Assembly (NCBI RefSeq): GCF_900119795.1
Contig: NZ_LT634361.1
Span: 248,001-312,000 of the forward strand
DNA from: Tenacibaculum maritimum NCIMB 2154
GTDB lineage: Bacteria; Bacteroidota; Bacteroidia; Flavobacteriales; Flavobacteriaceae
Reading direction: 5' to 3'
Length of the DNA: 64,000 nucleotides
A program made the translations under genes and the position numbers. Below are positions 37,614-49,191 of the stretch, piece after piece. Each line of letters starts with the position of its first letter. Within the stretch, counting starts at the first letter, position 1. A model generated the notes under the pieces. It searched no databases. It was not told where the DNA came from and saw nothing but the letters and a program-made list of their open reading frames with translations.

Positions 37614-38564
37614 ATGATGCTTTCAAAAAATAAGGAAAATATACATACTGTCGCTTTTTATAATGTAGAGAATTTATTTGATATAAGTAATGATTTATCT
37701 AAAATGGATGATGATTTTACAATAAAAGGTAGAAGAAGATGGAGTGTTAAACGGTATAAGAAAAAAGTAAAAAATATAAGTACAGTTCTTGCTAAAATAG
37801 GTATAGAGAAGTCGTTATATCCTCCTTCTTTAGTAGGGTTGGTAGAGATAGAAAACAAAGGGGTTCTTTTGGATATGATTCACCATCCTAAATTAAGAGA
37901 GTGTTTTTATAATTTTGTGCATTATGATTCTCCTGATGAAAGAGGTATTGATGTGGCCTTGCTGTATGATAAACGCTTTTTTGAGTTGTTAGCGTCGAAA
38001 AAAATACCTTTAATCCTTAGAGATAGTTCAGGAGGTAGAGATTATACGAGAGATATTTTATTGGTAAAAGGAAAGCTAAAGGGAGAATTAGTTTATATTT
38101 TAGTCAATCACTGGCCTTCTAGAGCGGTAGGTAAGGAGAATGGGAGTAAGAGAATGGAAGCGTCTAAATTACTAAATACGGTTGTTTCTAATATTAGGGA
38201 AGAGGATATGGATGCAAAAATTATAATAATGGGAGATTTTAACGATAATCCTACTGACGATAGTATCAAGCGTATAGTTCAAAATAATTTTTATAATCCA
38301 ATGGAGGATTTACATCAGAAAGGAAAAGGGAGATTAACATATAAGGGGAATTGGCATTTATTTGATCAGATTATTATTTCAAAGAGTTTGTTAGAAAAAA
38401 ATGAATCTTTTTGTTTTAAAGGAGTTGACGTCTTTAATAAAAAATGGTTGTGGGTTTTTGAAGGAAAGTTAAAAGGGAGCCCTTTTAGAACCTATGCAGG
38501 AGCTCGTTATAAAGGAGGTTTTTTAGATCATTTTCCTGTATGTGCTTATTTTGAATGCAAATAA
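37614..38564 (+). CDS. Endonuclease/exonuclease/phosphatase (EEP) family protein
   Basis: 316 residues from MMLSKNKENI. EEP-fold metal-dependent hydrolase: YNVENLFDIS near the start supplies the Asn and metal region, VGLVEIENKG the catalytic Glu, VNHWPSR a phosphate-binding His, IIMGDFNDNPTDDS the Asp/Asn pair, and LDHFPVCAYF the terminal Asp-His. No signal peptide. Substrates in the family range from DNA to phospholipids and nothing here decides. It ends before a bidirectional terminator shared with glmS. Confidence 0.87.
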   Translation: MMLSKNKENIHTVAFYNVENLFDISNDLSKMDDDFTIKGRRRWSVKRYKKKVKNISTVLAKIGIEKSLYPPSLVGLVEIENKGVLLDMIHHPKLRECFYNFVHYDSPDERGIDVALLYDKRFFELLASKKIPLILRDSSGGRDYTRDILLVKGKLKGELVYILVNHWPSRAVGKENGSKRMEASKLLNTVVSNIREEDMDAKIIIMGDFNDNPTDDSIKRIVQNNFYNPMEDLHQKGKGRLTYKGNWHLFDQIIISKSLLEKNESFCFKGVDVFNKKWLWVFEGKLKGSPFRTYAGARYKGGFLDHFPVCAYFECK

Positions 38565-38581
38565 ATGGCTGAAAGTAAAAT

Positions 38582-38621
38582 AAAAAAGCTGAAACTTATT
38601 GTAGTAGGTTTCAGCTTTTTT
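38582..38621. terminator. Bidirectional terminator between the EEP gene and glmS
   Basis: 14-bp perfect stem AAAAAAGCTGAAAC / GTTTCAGCTTTTTT with a 12-nt loop; T-run on both strands. Confidence 0.88.
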
Positions 38622-38640
38622 ATAATATGAAGAAATTAAA

Positions 38641-40497
<1,857 letters not shown>

Positions 40498-40512
40498 AAC
40501 AAAAAGTTTGTT

Positions 40513-42105
40513 TTATTTTTTAACTGTATACGTTATTTTTAATTTCGCTTTCCTAGCTCCATTTACAGTAGAATTATCCTGTAAAGGAACTGATCTTGCA
40601 TTCCAATTATAACTTCTCACAATAGTATCCCTAGTTCTAGGAATGTCTGTTGTATTAAAAACTCTTAAACCTAATTCAGGTAGATAATTAGATGTTCCAT
40701 CTAATAAATCAGATACATAATCTGTAATTCTAAACCTGTATCTATCAGGTTTCTGTGAACTTAGCTCTAGCGTACCTCCAAAACTATTTGGCCCTTCATT
40801 AAGGAGGTCTGAAATTTGACTAGGGGTGGAAACAAGTTCTCCAGCATCATTACGAGTAACACCATTTTTATAAAGGAATAACCTTTTAGGTGTTTTTAAT
40901 GTATCTAAACTAGAGTTTTGAGAAATATAAAAAGTTAATGAAGCATCATTTACTAATAAACTTTGCTTACGTAATTCTTCTATTTTATCAGCAACACCAT
41001 TGTTATCTAGGTCATCTCCAAATAACTTGATATTGGCCATGGAACCAGACGTTCCATGTAATATAAACGTATTTGCTATATTGGTACTTGCTGCTGTTGT
41101 TTTGTATAAACTATTTTTTATTCCAGAAAAAACAAACGAGTCCTTTTTAGAAATAGTATCTATAATGGTACCTCCTTTTAAAATAGTATTTGTATAAATA
41201 ATATCTATAGAAGGGCTTAAGGCTGCTTTAGAAAAATCAAGAGGAACCATAGCGCCGCTTGCACCGCTAGCCTCAATGATTACTCCTCTAAAATAATTGT
41301 TTAAAGCCTCTTGAGAAGCAAAATCATCAGATGTGTACTTGTCAAGAAATGCTGTTTTAAATCTGTTTTTATCAAGCCTAATCGTTTTGAATGGGTTTGC
41401 TTTAATACTACCATTTACAATCTTTATAGAATCTTTGAATTCTCTTCCATCACTTAAGTGTCTGTTGAAATAATACACAGTATCTCCTGCAGCATTTGCA
41501 AAGCTAAAGTCGGTATCCATATTTGCATTTAAAAGAGCACCTATTTTTTCATAAGATTCATTTGATTGAAATGAATTGTTCTTTGAAGGATTACTAGGGT
41601 CCAATCTATTTAAAAATGTATTGGATTGATAAACCTCTACCGTAAAATTATCATTAGCATTTCCTAAAAGAGAGTCTATTCTAAAGATAGATTTTCCAGA
41701 AGAAGTTTTCCCTTTACTAGTAACTTGTAAAGGAATTTTAAGAACTACATCGTCAATTATAGTAACTACAGTAGTGTCTGCTAAATAAGTTTTATCCACT
41801 ACTTTTAATTGACTAGGAAGTGCTAATTGAGAAATTATTGAAGCCTCTGTTTTTACATTATTACTTTTTCCTTTTTGGTAGATGCCGAATAAATATGCTC
41901 CTAAGTTTCCCAAAGCAATATTATCTGCTCTAACAGATTCAATATTCTTCGGCGTGATTTCCACATCTAATACAAGTTCTCTAGTATCAAATATATTGTT
42001 GTCTATAATAGTTGTACCAATGTCTTGAAAGTCTTTGTCACAAGAAACCGTTAACCCTAGGCATAATAGGATTAAACAACATAAATAAGCATTTTTTTTT
42101 ATCAT
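40513..42105 (-). CDS. DUF4270-family lipoprotein
   Basis: 530-residue secreted lipoprotein: lipobox LTVSC with C22, then CDKDFQDIGTTII. The body is beta-rich with Ser/Thr/Asn-rich stretches and SLTFYISQ, LFLYKNGV and PELGLRVFN strands; it has no recognised catalytic motif. DUF4270 is a Bacteroidota family of unknown role, and in Flavobacteria it often sits between glmS and the starch-synthase-like gene, as here (15- and 18-nt gaps). That constant placement hints at a cell-envelope role, which is inference. Confidence 0.85.
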   Translation of the reverse strand: MIKKNAYLCCLILLCLGLTVSCDKDFQDIGTTIIDNNIFDTRELVLDVEITPKNIESVRADNIALGNLGAYLFGIYQKGKSNNVKTEASIISQLALPSQLKVVDKTYLADTTVVTIIDDVVLKIPLQVTSKGKTSSGKSIFRIDSLLGNANDNFTVEVYQSNTFLNRLDPSNPSKNNSFQSNESYEKIGALLNANMDTDFSFANAAGDTVYYFNRHLSDGREFKDSIKIVNGSIKANPFKTIRLDKNRFKTAFLDKYTSDDFASQEALNNYFRGVIIEASGASGAMVPLDFSKAALSPSIDIIYTNTILKGGTIIDTISKKDSFVFSGIKNSLYKTTAASTNIANTFILHGTSGSMANIKLFGDDLDNNGVADKIEELRKQSLLVNDASLTFYISQNSSLDTLKTPKRLFLYKNGVTRNDAGELVSTPSQISDLLNEGPNSFGGTLELSSQKPDRYRFRITDYVSDLLDGTSNYLPELGLRVFNTTDIPRTRDTIVRSYNWNARSVPLQDNSTVNGARKAKLKITYTVKK

Positions 42106-42123
42106 TACTTTGGAATAATCTTT

Positions 42124-42936
42124 TTAATTTTCTAAAACGTTGTTTGCGTAAAAATCTAAATAAGCTTCTGTTAAAACCTCTTCTGATTGGTATGCTAAGA
42201 AAGGAACTCCTGTAGTTTCAATAAAATCACTTAGCTCTTGAGAGATGTTTTCACTCCCTTTGATTACAGCGTCAGAATTTTCAATGGCACTCTTTAGTAT
42301 ATTTGTGTGGCTAGGTACTTTAATCGTAGCGATTTTTTGATCACTCAATTTATCAAAACTAACTTTATTTGCTAATTCCTCATTTAAAGTTCCTCCGAAA
42401 TCGTTGTTATATAGTGAAGTTACTATTTTACTTTGAGAGAATAGCGGTTCTTCCTTATAAAATTCTTTTAAATAAAGAGGCAATAAAGAAGCCATCCAAC
42501 CGTGAACATGAATGATGTCTGGAGCCCAGTTCAATTTTTTTACAGTTTCAACAACTCCTTTTGCAAAGAAAATAGCGCGTTCATCATTGTCTTGAAAAAG
42601 AGTATCATCTTCATCCGTGTACATTGCTTTACGTTTGAAGTATTCATCATTATCAATAAAATAAACTTGCATTCTTTCTTTTGGAATAGAAGCAACTTTG
42701 ATGATTAAAGGCATATCCATATCGTTAATGATTAGGTTCATACCGGATAATCGGATTACCTCGTGTAATTGATGCCTACGTTCGTTTATGACCCCAAAAC
42801 GAGGCATGAAAATTCGTGTTTGAACTCCTTTAGAATGGGCATTTCTAGCAACGTTAAAAGCTGTTGAAGCTAATTCTGTTTCTGGTAAGTAAGGAACTAC
42901 TTCCGATGAAACATATAATATTCTCTTGTCCTTCAT
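42124..42936 (-). CDS. Starch/glycogen-synthase N-terminal-domain-like protein, lacking the catalytic half
   Basis: 270 residues matching only the N-terminal Rossmann half of GT5 glycogen synthases: RILYVSSEVVPYL at the start, HVHGWMASLLPLYL around residue 133, and a C-terminus that stops where the second GT-B domain should begin. The KxGGL motif that binds ADP-glucose in true synthases is replaced by ETELAST. It therefore probably does not polymerise glucan. It is the first gene of the DUF4270-glmS unit and is divergent from panC. Confidence 0.8.
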   Translation of the reverse strand: MKDKRILYVSSEVVPYLPETELASTAFNVARNAHSKGVQTRIFMPRFGVINERRHQLHEVIRLSGMNLIINDMDMPLIIKVASIPKERMQVYFIDNDEYFKRKAMYTDEDDTLFQDNDERAIFFAKGVVETVKKLNWAPDIIHVHGWMASLLPLYLKEFYKEEPLFSQSKIVTSLYNNDFGGTLNEELANKVSFDKLSDQKIATIKVPSHTNILKSAIENSDAVIKGSENISQELSDFIETTGVPFLAYQSEEVLTEAYLDFYANNVLEN

Positions 42937-42963
42937 TAAATCAAACTCTTTTGATATAGAGTG

Positions 42964-42971
42964 CGAAAGTA
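42964..42971 (-). promoter_or_regulatory. Possible -7 box for the starch-synthase-like/DUF4270/glmS unit
   Basis: Minus strand TACTTTCG is one base off TAnnTTTG and lies 28 nt upstream of the ATG at 42936. Confidence 0.4.
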
Positions 42972-43003
42972 CGAATTTTTATGCTAATATCGTGTTAAAA
43001 TGC

Positions 43004-43011
43004 TAAGTTTG
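43004..43011 (+). promoter_or_regulatory. -7 box for panC-panD
   Basis: TAAGTTTG fits TAnnTTTG, 23 nt before the panC ATG. Confidence 0.55.
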
Positions 43012-43034
43012 CATTTATATGATATTTATATTGA

Positions 43035-43895
43035 ATGGAAATATTTAAAAAGAAGGCAGCTTTAAAAGCTTATTTATCAGCTTTAAAATTAAGAAACAAA
43101 TCTGTAGGATTTGTGCCAACGATGGGGGCATTGCATGAAGGGCACTTGTCATTGATTAAAAGGTCAAAAGATCAAAATGAAGTAACGGTTGTTAGTATTT
43201 TTGTGAACCCGACGCAATTTGATAATCAAGATGATTTAGAAAAATACCCTAAGCCTTTAGAGAATGATCTTGGATTATTGAAAAAAGTAGCATGTGATGT
43301 GCTATTTGTACCTTCTGTAGAGGAAATATATGCGAAGAATGTTGCTTCTGAAAGTTTTGATTTCGATGGGCTAGAGCATCAAATGGAGGGGCAATTTAGA
43401 AAAGGGCATTTTGATGGGGTTGGAACCATTGTAAAAACTCTTTTTGAAATTGTGATGCCAAATAATGCTTATTTTGGAAAAAAAGATTTTCAACAATTAC
43501 AGATTGTGAAAAAAATGGTTAAAAAGTACCAACTCCCTGTAAAAATAAAAGGGTGCGATATTTTTAGAGAAGAAGATGGATTGGCTATGAGCTCTCGAAA
43601 TGCTAGATTAACAGCAGCGGATAGAAAGGCAGCTCCTTTTATTTATAAAATACTTAAAAAAGCAAAGAAAAAATTCCCGGATAAAAGCGTTAAAAAAATT
43701 ACAAGATGGGTAAAAAAGCAATTTGAGAAACACCCATTGTTAGTGTTGGAGTACTTTGTGATTGCAGAAGAAGCTACTTTGGAAACTGCTGAGAAAATAA
43801 ATTCAAAGAAAAAATATCGGGCTTTTATTGCTACTTTTGCTGGAGATATTCGTTTGATTGACAATATTCGCTTAAAAACAAAAAAGAAAAAATAG
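43035..43895 (+). CDS. panC: Pantoate-beta-alanine ligase
   Basis: Last step of pantothenate synthesis: ATP-dependent joining of pantoate and beta-alanine. 286 residues with [19 protein letters not shown] (HIGH-like H34 and H37), [17 protein letters not shown], the substrate segment [19 protein letters not shown] and [11 protein letters not shown] (ATP-binding SSRN). The C-terminal third is unusually lysine-rich. It is followed 29 nt later by panD, which makes its beta-alanine substrate. Confidence 0.96.
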   Translation: MEIFKKKAALKAYLSALKLRNKSVGFVPTMGALHEGHLSLIKRSKDQNEVTVVSIFVNPTQFDNQDDLEKYPKPLENDLGLLKKVACDVLFVPSVEEIYAKNVASESFDFDGLEHQMEGQFRKGHFDGVGTIVKTLFEIVMPNNAYFGKKDFQQLQIVKKMVKKYQLPVKIKGCDIFREEDGLAMSSRNARLTAADRKAAPFIYKILKKAKKKFPDKSVKKITRWVKKQFEKHPLLVLEYFVIAEEATLETAEKINSKKKYRAFIATFAGDIRLIDNIRLKTKKKK

Positions 43896-43924
43896 TTAAA
43901 TTTAAAAACAGTATTTTTGCCCTT

Positions 43925-44275
43925 ATGTTAGTTCAAGTAGTAAAATCTAAAATCCACCGAGTAAAAGTTACGGGTGCTGATTTAAATTATATAGGAAGTA
44001 TTACCATTGATGAAGATTTAATGGACGCTGCAGGTATTATTGAAGGAGAACGAGTTCAAATTGTAAATAATAATAATGGAGAACGATTGGAAACTTATGC
44101 TATTCCAGGTCCGAGAGGAAGTGGAGAAATAACCTTAAATGGAGCTGCTTCTCGTAGAGTGGCAAAAGGTGATGTTCTTATTCTAATTGTATATGCTTTT
44201 ATGGAATTAGAAGAGGCTAAAAATTTTAAACCTCAATTAGTTTTTCCTAACGAATTAGATAATACACTTACATAA
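43925..44275 (+). CDS. panD: Aspartate 1-decarboxylase
   Basis: Pyruvoyl-dependent enzyme making beta-alanine from aspartate for pantothenate. 116 residues. The self-cleavage site is G24-S25 in NYIGSITID, giving the pyruvoyl group from S25. Also present are [12 protein letters not shown] and LNGAASR. It is cotranscribed with panC; the next gene starts 2 nt after its stop codon. A separate PanZ-type maturation factor was not seen. Confidence 0.96.
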   Translation: MLVQVVKSKIHRVKVTGADLNYIGSITIDEDLMDAAGIIEGERVQIVNNNNGERLETYAIPGPRGSGEITLNGAASRRVAKGDVLILIVYAFMELEEAKNFKPQLVFPNELDNTLT

Positions 44276-44277
44276 AA

Positions 44278-45231
44278 TTGGATCTTAAAAAGATATTAAA
44301 GATAACATTACCTCTCGCTTTGGGAGGTTTTTTAGTATGGTATATGTTTACCAAAATTCCGCCTAAAGATTTGTTTGAATATTTTAAGAAAGCGAATTAT
44401 TGGTGGATTTCTCTAGGACTTTGCTTTGGGGTTTTAAGTCATTTGTCAAGAGCATATCGATGGAAATACCTACTAGAACCTATGGGGTACAAGCCGTGGT
44501 TTGTAAATTCAACACTTGCCGTTTTAATAGGATATTTAGTAAATTTGCTATTACCTCGTGCAGGAGAAATATCACGTGCAGCGGTAATGACTAGTTATGA
44601 AAATATTCCTTTTGAAAAAGGGTTTGGTACTGTGGTAGCAGAGCGAATGGCTGATTTATTAATGATGTTGATTATTATTATACTTACTCTTTTTGTACAA
44701 TTTGATTTTATTTACGAGCTATTAGTGAAAAATGTAAATCCAATAAAAATAATCTTTATTCTTGTAGGGCTTTTTTTAGGTTTTGTTATTTTTTCTAAGT
44801 ACGTGAAAAAAGCAAAATCAGGAATAGGCTTGAAAGTTAAAACCTTTATTTTAAGTCTTTCTGAGGGAGTTACGAGTATTTTCAAAATGAAAAACAAAGG
44901 AGCTTTTATTTTTCATACAGTATTTATATGGTTAATGTATATTGCTATGTTTTGGGCAACAGTTCCTGCTATTAAAGGTCTGGAAGTGCCTTTCGGAGCT
45001 GTTTTAGTAGGGTTTATTGCAGGCGGTTTTAGTATTGCAGCAACAAATGGAGGGCTTGGTTTGTATCCTGTAGCAGTCGCGGGGGCTTTTACATTGTTCG
45101 GAATTTTAGAAAAACCAGCATTGGCTTTTGGAAGCGTAATGTGGGCAGCGCAAACACTAATGATTCTAATTTTTGGAGCATTATCTTTTTTAGCATTGCC
45201 TCTTTTAAATAAAAACAAATTCAAATCATAG
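44278..45231 (+). CDS. UPF0104/lysylphosphatidylglycerol-synthase-like membrane protein, TTG start
   Basis: 317-residue polytopic membrane protein of the LPG_synthase_TM/UPF0104 family: about eight hydrophobic helices with LSRAYRWKYLLEP, LLPRAGEISRAAVM and the later GGFSIAATNGGLGLYP. It has only the flippase-like membrane part, not the aminoacyl-transfer domain of MprF, so its role is unclear. The start is TTG at 44278, 2 nt after the panD stop; the first internal ATG (44344) would delete most of the first helix. The TTG plus close spacing suggests translational coupling. Confidence 0.85.
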   Translation: MDLKKILKITLPLALGGFLVWYMFTKIPPKDLFEYFKKANYWWISLGLCFGVLSHLSRAYRWKYLLEPMGYKPWFVNSTLAVLIGYLVNLLLPRAGEISRAAVMTSYENIPFEKGFGTVVAERMADLLMMLIIIILTLFVQFDFIYELLVKNVNPIKIIFILVGLFLGFVIFSKYVKKAKSGIGLKVKTFILSLSEGVTSIFKMKNKGAFIFHTVFIWLMYIAMFWATVPAIKGLEVPFGAVLVGFIAGGFSIAATNGGLGLYPVAVAGAFTLFGILEKPALAFGSVMWAAQTLMILIFGALSFLALPLLNKNKFKS

Positions 45232-45287
45232 TTTACTAATAAATAAGGATACTTTATTATATTTATACGCATTAATTGTTGTGCCAA

Positions 45288-47699
45288 ATGAAGAATCCGG
45301 AGTTAGAGCTTGCTTTAAAATTTATAGAAAAAACAGATAGGAATATTTTTTTAACAGGAAAAGCAGGTACTGGTAAGACTACTTTTTTGCAAAAGGTTAA
45401 AAAAGAAACATTAAAAAGAATGATTGTTGTTGCTCCTACTGGAGTTGCCGCTATTAACGCAAAAGGTACTACTATTCATTCCTTTTTTCAAATGCCATTT
45501 GGACCTATTTTACCGAATAGTATTAGTAATAATACAACTGTTCAGCGGAAATTTACTAGAAAAAAGATAGATATTATTAGGTCGCTAGACCTAGTAGTGA
45601 TTGATGAAATTAGTATGGTTCGTGCTGATATATTAGATGGTATTGACCAAGTTTTAAGGAGGTATAAGGATAAGTCTAGAGTTTTTGGAGGAGTACAAAT
45701 GTTAATGATTGGTGATTTACAACAGCTATCGCCTGTGGTAAAACCCAATGAGTGGAATTTGTTAAGAGATTACTATGAAACTGTTTATTTTTTCAGTAGT
45801 AAGGCTTTTAAAATGTCTAATGTAGTGAGTATTGAATTGAAGCACATTTATAGGCAAGATAATGAAGCATTCATAGCTATTCTAAATGAAGTAAGGAGTG
45901 ATCGGTTAAGTGATACTTCTAGGAAGATACTAAATGAGCGATACAATCCTGATTTCGTGCCTAGGGAATCTGATGGCTATATTACTCTTACAACTCATAA
46001 TGGTAGGGCAGATAATATTAATAAAATAGCACTCAATAAATTAAAAGGGAAATTACACACTTTTAAAGCTGAAGTTTCAGGAGTTTTTCAAGAACATTCT
46101 TACCCAACAGCAGCTTCTTTAGTTTTAGCAAAAGGAGCTCAGGTGATGTTTATTAAAAATGATAGCTCCCCTGAAAAGAGATTTTTTAACGGAAAAATAG
46201 GAAGGATTACATATGTAGATAAAGATGAAATTATTGTAAAATGTAGTGGAGATAGTTACGAAATAACTATTGAAAAGGAAACATGGGAGAATGTAAATTA
46301 TGCAATTGATGAAGAAACAAAGGACATTACAGAAAATGTTTTAGGGTCTTTTACACAAATGCCTTTGCGTTTAGCTTGGGCAATTACCATTCATAAAAGT
46401 CAAGGGTTAACTTTTGAAAAGGCGATTATTGATGCAGAGGCTTCTTTTGCACACGGACAAACGTATGTAGCGTTGAGTCGATGTAAAACCTTGGAAGGGA
46501 TTGTTTTGAAAACACCTATTGATAACAAGAGCATTATTACAGATGGTACCGTTGTAAGTTTTACGCAAAATGTATCTGAAAACCCGCCAAATAAATTAGT
46601 GTTGGATGCATCAGAAAAGAGATATCACCTTAATTTAATGGATGAAATTTTTAATTTTCATCCGTTTTTAGCACCACTAAACAGGTTGATCTCTATTTAT
46701 AATGGGCATAAGTCAAGTTTTAAAGGAACGATAATAGCTCCTTTAGAGTTAATTAAGGAAAAAGGGGTCGTACCCTTGATAAAAGTAAGCCATAGTTTTA
46801 AAAAGGAATTGATTCGATTAAGTGAAGGGATAATAAATCTAGAGAATGATTCTACGATTCAAGATCGGTTTAAAAGCGCAGTAACTTATTTTCAGGAAGA
46901 GTTTTCGAATTATATTGTAAACCCTGTAACATCCATTACTTTTTTTGTAGAAAATAAATCTGTAAAACAAGATTTTGAAAAGCAATTAGCGGCTTTAGAT
47001 CAGATTATTCTTGTTAAGAAATATTGTTTGAATGCCTTAAAGAATGGCTTTAGTGCAAAGGATTATTTAAAAGTAAGAGCTAAGGCATCTTTTGAAATTC
47101 CTGCTAAAAAACTGAGAAAGACCCCCCTAAAAGAGGCCGATTTAATAGAAGGTTTAAAAGCAATTAGAGAGGAGTTTTCTGACGCAGAGAACGTACATCC
47201 ATTTCAAATCTTCACACAAGAATCTCTTTTTCAGATGGTGGACAGGCAGCCCACTAATATACAGGAGTTAAAGGCGATAAAAGGAATGGGGAAAATTAGA
47301 ATCCGAAAATATGGATCGGCAATACTACAGGTAATCCTTAATTACTGTGAAAATGAACAACAACTTCAAGCGGGTTATTTAAGAAGTGAATTTCAGTTTG
47401 GTGAAGGAAAAATAGATTCAAAACAGGTTTCTTTAAACTATTTGAGAGAAGGGTTGTCCATAGATCAGATAGCAGAAAAAAGAGGCTTGGCAAAAGGAAC
47501 GATAGAAGAACATTTGGTCTTTTTTATTGCTTCTGAAGAAATTACCATTTTAGAGGTAATGTCAGAAAAAAGGTATAAAAGATTAAAAAAAGCAATAGAA
47601 AAAGTAACATTTGAAAATCTTTCGGATTTAAAAAGGAAAACGGCAAAGTCATTTTCTTATGGAGAATTAAAAATGATGATTGCTGCATTGAAACTTTAA
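45288..47699 (+). CDS. Pif1/RecD-like helicase with C-terminal HRDC and HTH domains
   Basis: SF1 DNA helicase of Pif1 type, 803 residues from MKNPELEL. The ATG at 45288 is taken over an upstream TTG. Walker A is TGKAGTGKTT (about 23-32), Walker B VVIDEISM (about 103-110), then MIGDLQQLSP, ELKHIYRQ and the SF1 closing motif TYVALSRCKTLEG (about 400). The C-terminal part adds an HRDC-like segment (about 645-700, IKGMGKIRIRKYG) and a helix-turn-helix (about 720-800, GLSIDQIAEKRGLAKGTIEE). This HRDC/HTH fusion is a Bacteroidota form. Role presumed in DNA replication or repair. Confidence 0.87.
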   Translation: MKNPELELALKFIEKTDRNIFLTGKAGTGKTTFLQKVKKETLKRMIVVAPTGVAAINAKGTTIHSFFQMPFGPILPNSISNNTTVQRKFTRKKIDIIRSLDLVVIDEISMVRADILDGIDQVLRRYKDKSRVFGGVQMLMIGDLQQLSPVVKPNEWNLLRDYYETVYFFSSKAFKMSNVVSIELKHIYRQDNEAFIAILNEVRSDRLSDTSRKILNERYNPDFVPRESDGYITLTTHNGRADNINKIALNKLKGKLHTFKAEVSGVFQEHSYPTAASLVLAKGAQVMFIKNDSSPEKRFFNGKIGRITYVDKDEIIVKCSGDSYEITIEKETWENVNYAIDEETKDITENVLGSFTQMPLRLAWAITIHKSQGLTFEKAIIDAEASFAHGQTYVALSRCKTLEGIVLKTPIDNKSIITDGTVVSFTQNVSENPPNKLVLDASEKRYHLNLMDEIFNFHPFLAPLNRLISIYNGHKSSFKGTIIAPLELIKEKGVVPLIKVSHSFKKELIRLSEGIINLENDSTIQDRFKSAVTYFQEEFSNYIVNPVTSITFFVENKSVKQDFEKQLAALDQIILVKKYCLNALKNGFSAKDYLKVRAKASFEIPAKKLRKTPLKEADLIEGLKAIREEFSDAENVHPFQIFTQESLFQMVDRQPTNIQELKAIKGMGKIRIRKYGSAILQVILNYCENEQQLQAGYLRSEFQFGEGKIDSKQVSLNYLREGLSIDQIAEKRGLAKGTIEEHLVFFIASEEITILEVMSEKRYKRLKKAIEKVTFENLSDLKRKTAKSFSYGELKMMIAALKL

Positions 47700-47744
47700 A
47701 GTAAAGAAAACAAATGTTGTTAGAATACCTGTATCTTTACAATT

Positions 47745-47752
47745 TAATTTTG
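47745..47752 (+). promoter_or_regulatory. Possible -7 box for radA
   Basis: TAATTTTG fits TAnnTTTG and ends 4 nt before the radA ATG, giving a near-leaderless transcript. Confidence 0.45.
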
Positions 47753-47756
47753 TAAA

Positions 47757-49121
47757 ATGGCTAAAACTAAAACAACCTTTTTTTGTCAAAATTGTGGAAC
47801 CCAGCACGCAAAATGGGTGGGGCAATGTGGTTCTTGTAAAGAATGGAATACTATTGTAGAAGAAGTTATTCAAAAAGAAGAAAAAAGGAACTGGAAGCAA
47901 GCAACAACAGCAAAAAAAAATAATACGAAACCGTTATTAGTTAATGAAATTCAACTAAATCCAGAAGAAAGAATTTCAACAAACAATAATGAGTTAGATA
48001 CCGTTTTAGGAGGAGGTTTGGTAAAAGGATCTGTAACACTTTTAGGAGGTGAACCAGGTATTGGTAAGTCAACTTTACTGTTACAGGTAGCATTGCAAAT
48101 TAGTCAAAAAGTTTTATACGTTTCAGGAGAAGAAAGCCAATCGCAAATAAAAATGCGAGCAGAAAGGTTAGAAGAAGCAAGTAATTCCAATTGTTTAATT
48201 TTAACAGAGACGAATACGCAGCAAATTTTTAAAAATATAGAAGAGGTAGTTCCAGATGTATTGGTAATAGACTCTATTCAAACATTACATACCAATATCA
48301 TAGAAGCTTCTCCGGGAAGTATTTCTCAAATTCGTGAAACCTCAGCAGAACTAATAAAATTTGCAAAAGAAACAGCAACGCCAGTATTGTTAATAGGGCA
48401 CATTAATAAGGAAGGTCATATTGCTGGTCCAAAAATATTGGAGCATATGGTAGATGTTGTTTTGCAGTTTGAAGGAGACAGGAATCATACATATCGAATT
48501 TTGCGCTCGCAAAAAAATAGATTTGGATCTACTGCTGAGTTAGGTATTTACGAAATGTTATCTAATGGGCTTAGAGAAATTTCCAATCCATCAGAAATAC
48601 TAATTTCTAAAAAAGATGCAGATTTAAGTGGTACGGCAATTGCTTCTACACTGGAAGGAGTTCGACCGTTGATGATAGAAATTCAGGCATTGGTAAGCAC
48701 TGCGGTATATGGAACCCCACAAAGATCAACAACAGGGTACAATTTAAAGAGGCTTCACATGATTTTAGCAGTTTTAGAAAAACGAGCAGGGTTCAAGTTA
48801 GGAGCAAAAGATGTCTTTTTAAATATTACAGGGGGGATTCATGTAGATGATCCCGCGATTGATCTTGCTGTTGTTGCTGCAATTTTATCTTCAAATCAAG
48901 ACCTAGCTATAAGTCCAGACGTATGCTTTGCAGCCGAAGTGGGATTGGCTGGAGAAATAAGGCCCGTGTCCAAAATAGATCAACGAATTTTAGAGGCTGA
49001 AAAACTTGGTTATAAAACTTTTGTAGCTTCTAAGTACAATAAGATTACTTCAAAAGATCATACAATAAAGTTACTATTGGTAGGAAAGATAGAGGAGGCT
49101 TTTGCTACATTATTTGCTTAG
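47757..49121 (+). CDS. radA: DNA repair protein RadA
   Basis: RecA-like ATPase and branch-migration helicase for recombinational repair. 454 residues: zinc finger C10, C13, C24, C27 (FFCQNCGTQHAKW), ATPase core with Walker A GGEPGIGKST (97-106), the RadA-specific KNRFGS motif (about 255), and a Lon-protease-like C-terminal domain (about 310-454, inactive in RadA). It follows the helicase after 57 nt on the same strand but has its own probable promoter. Confidence 0.96.
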   Translation: MAKTKTTFFCQNCGTQHAKWVGQCGSCKEWNTIVEEVIQKEEKRNWKQATTAKKNNTKPLLVNEIQLNPEERISTNNNELDTVLGGGLVKGSVTLLGGEPGIGKSTLLLQVALQISQKVLYVSGEESQSQIKMRAERLEEASNSNCLILTETNTQQIFKNIEEVVPDVLVIDSIQTLHTNIIEASPGSISQIRETSAELIKFAKETATPVLLIGHINKEGHIAGPKILEHMVDVVLQFEGDRNHTYRILRSQKNRFGSTAELGIYEMLSNGLREISNPSEILISKKDADLSGTAIASTLEGVRPLMIEIQALVSTAVYGTPQRSTTGYNLKRLHMILAVLEKRAGFKLGAKDVFLNITGGIHVDDPAIDLAVVAAILSSNQDLAISPDVCFAAEVGLAGEIRPVSKIDQRILEAEKLGYKTFVASKYNKITSKDHTIKLLLVGKIEEAFATLFA

Positions 49122-49191
49122 CTTAATATGAAAAAGTATTTGCTGGGCTAGTTAATATTGAGCTGCTCGATTCTGTAAAAATACGCTTGAT

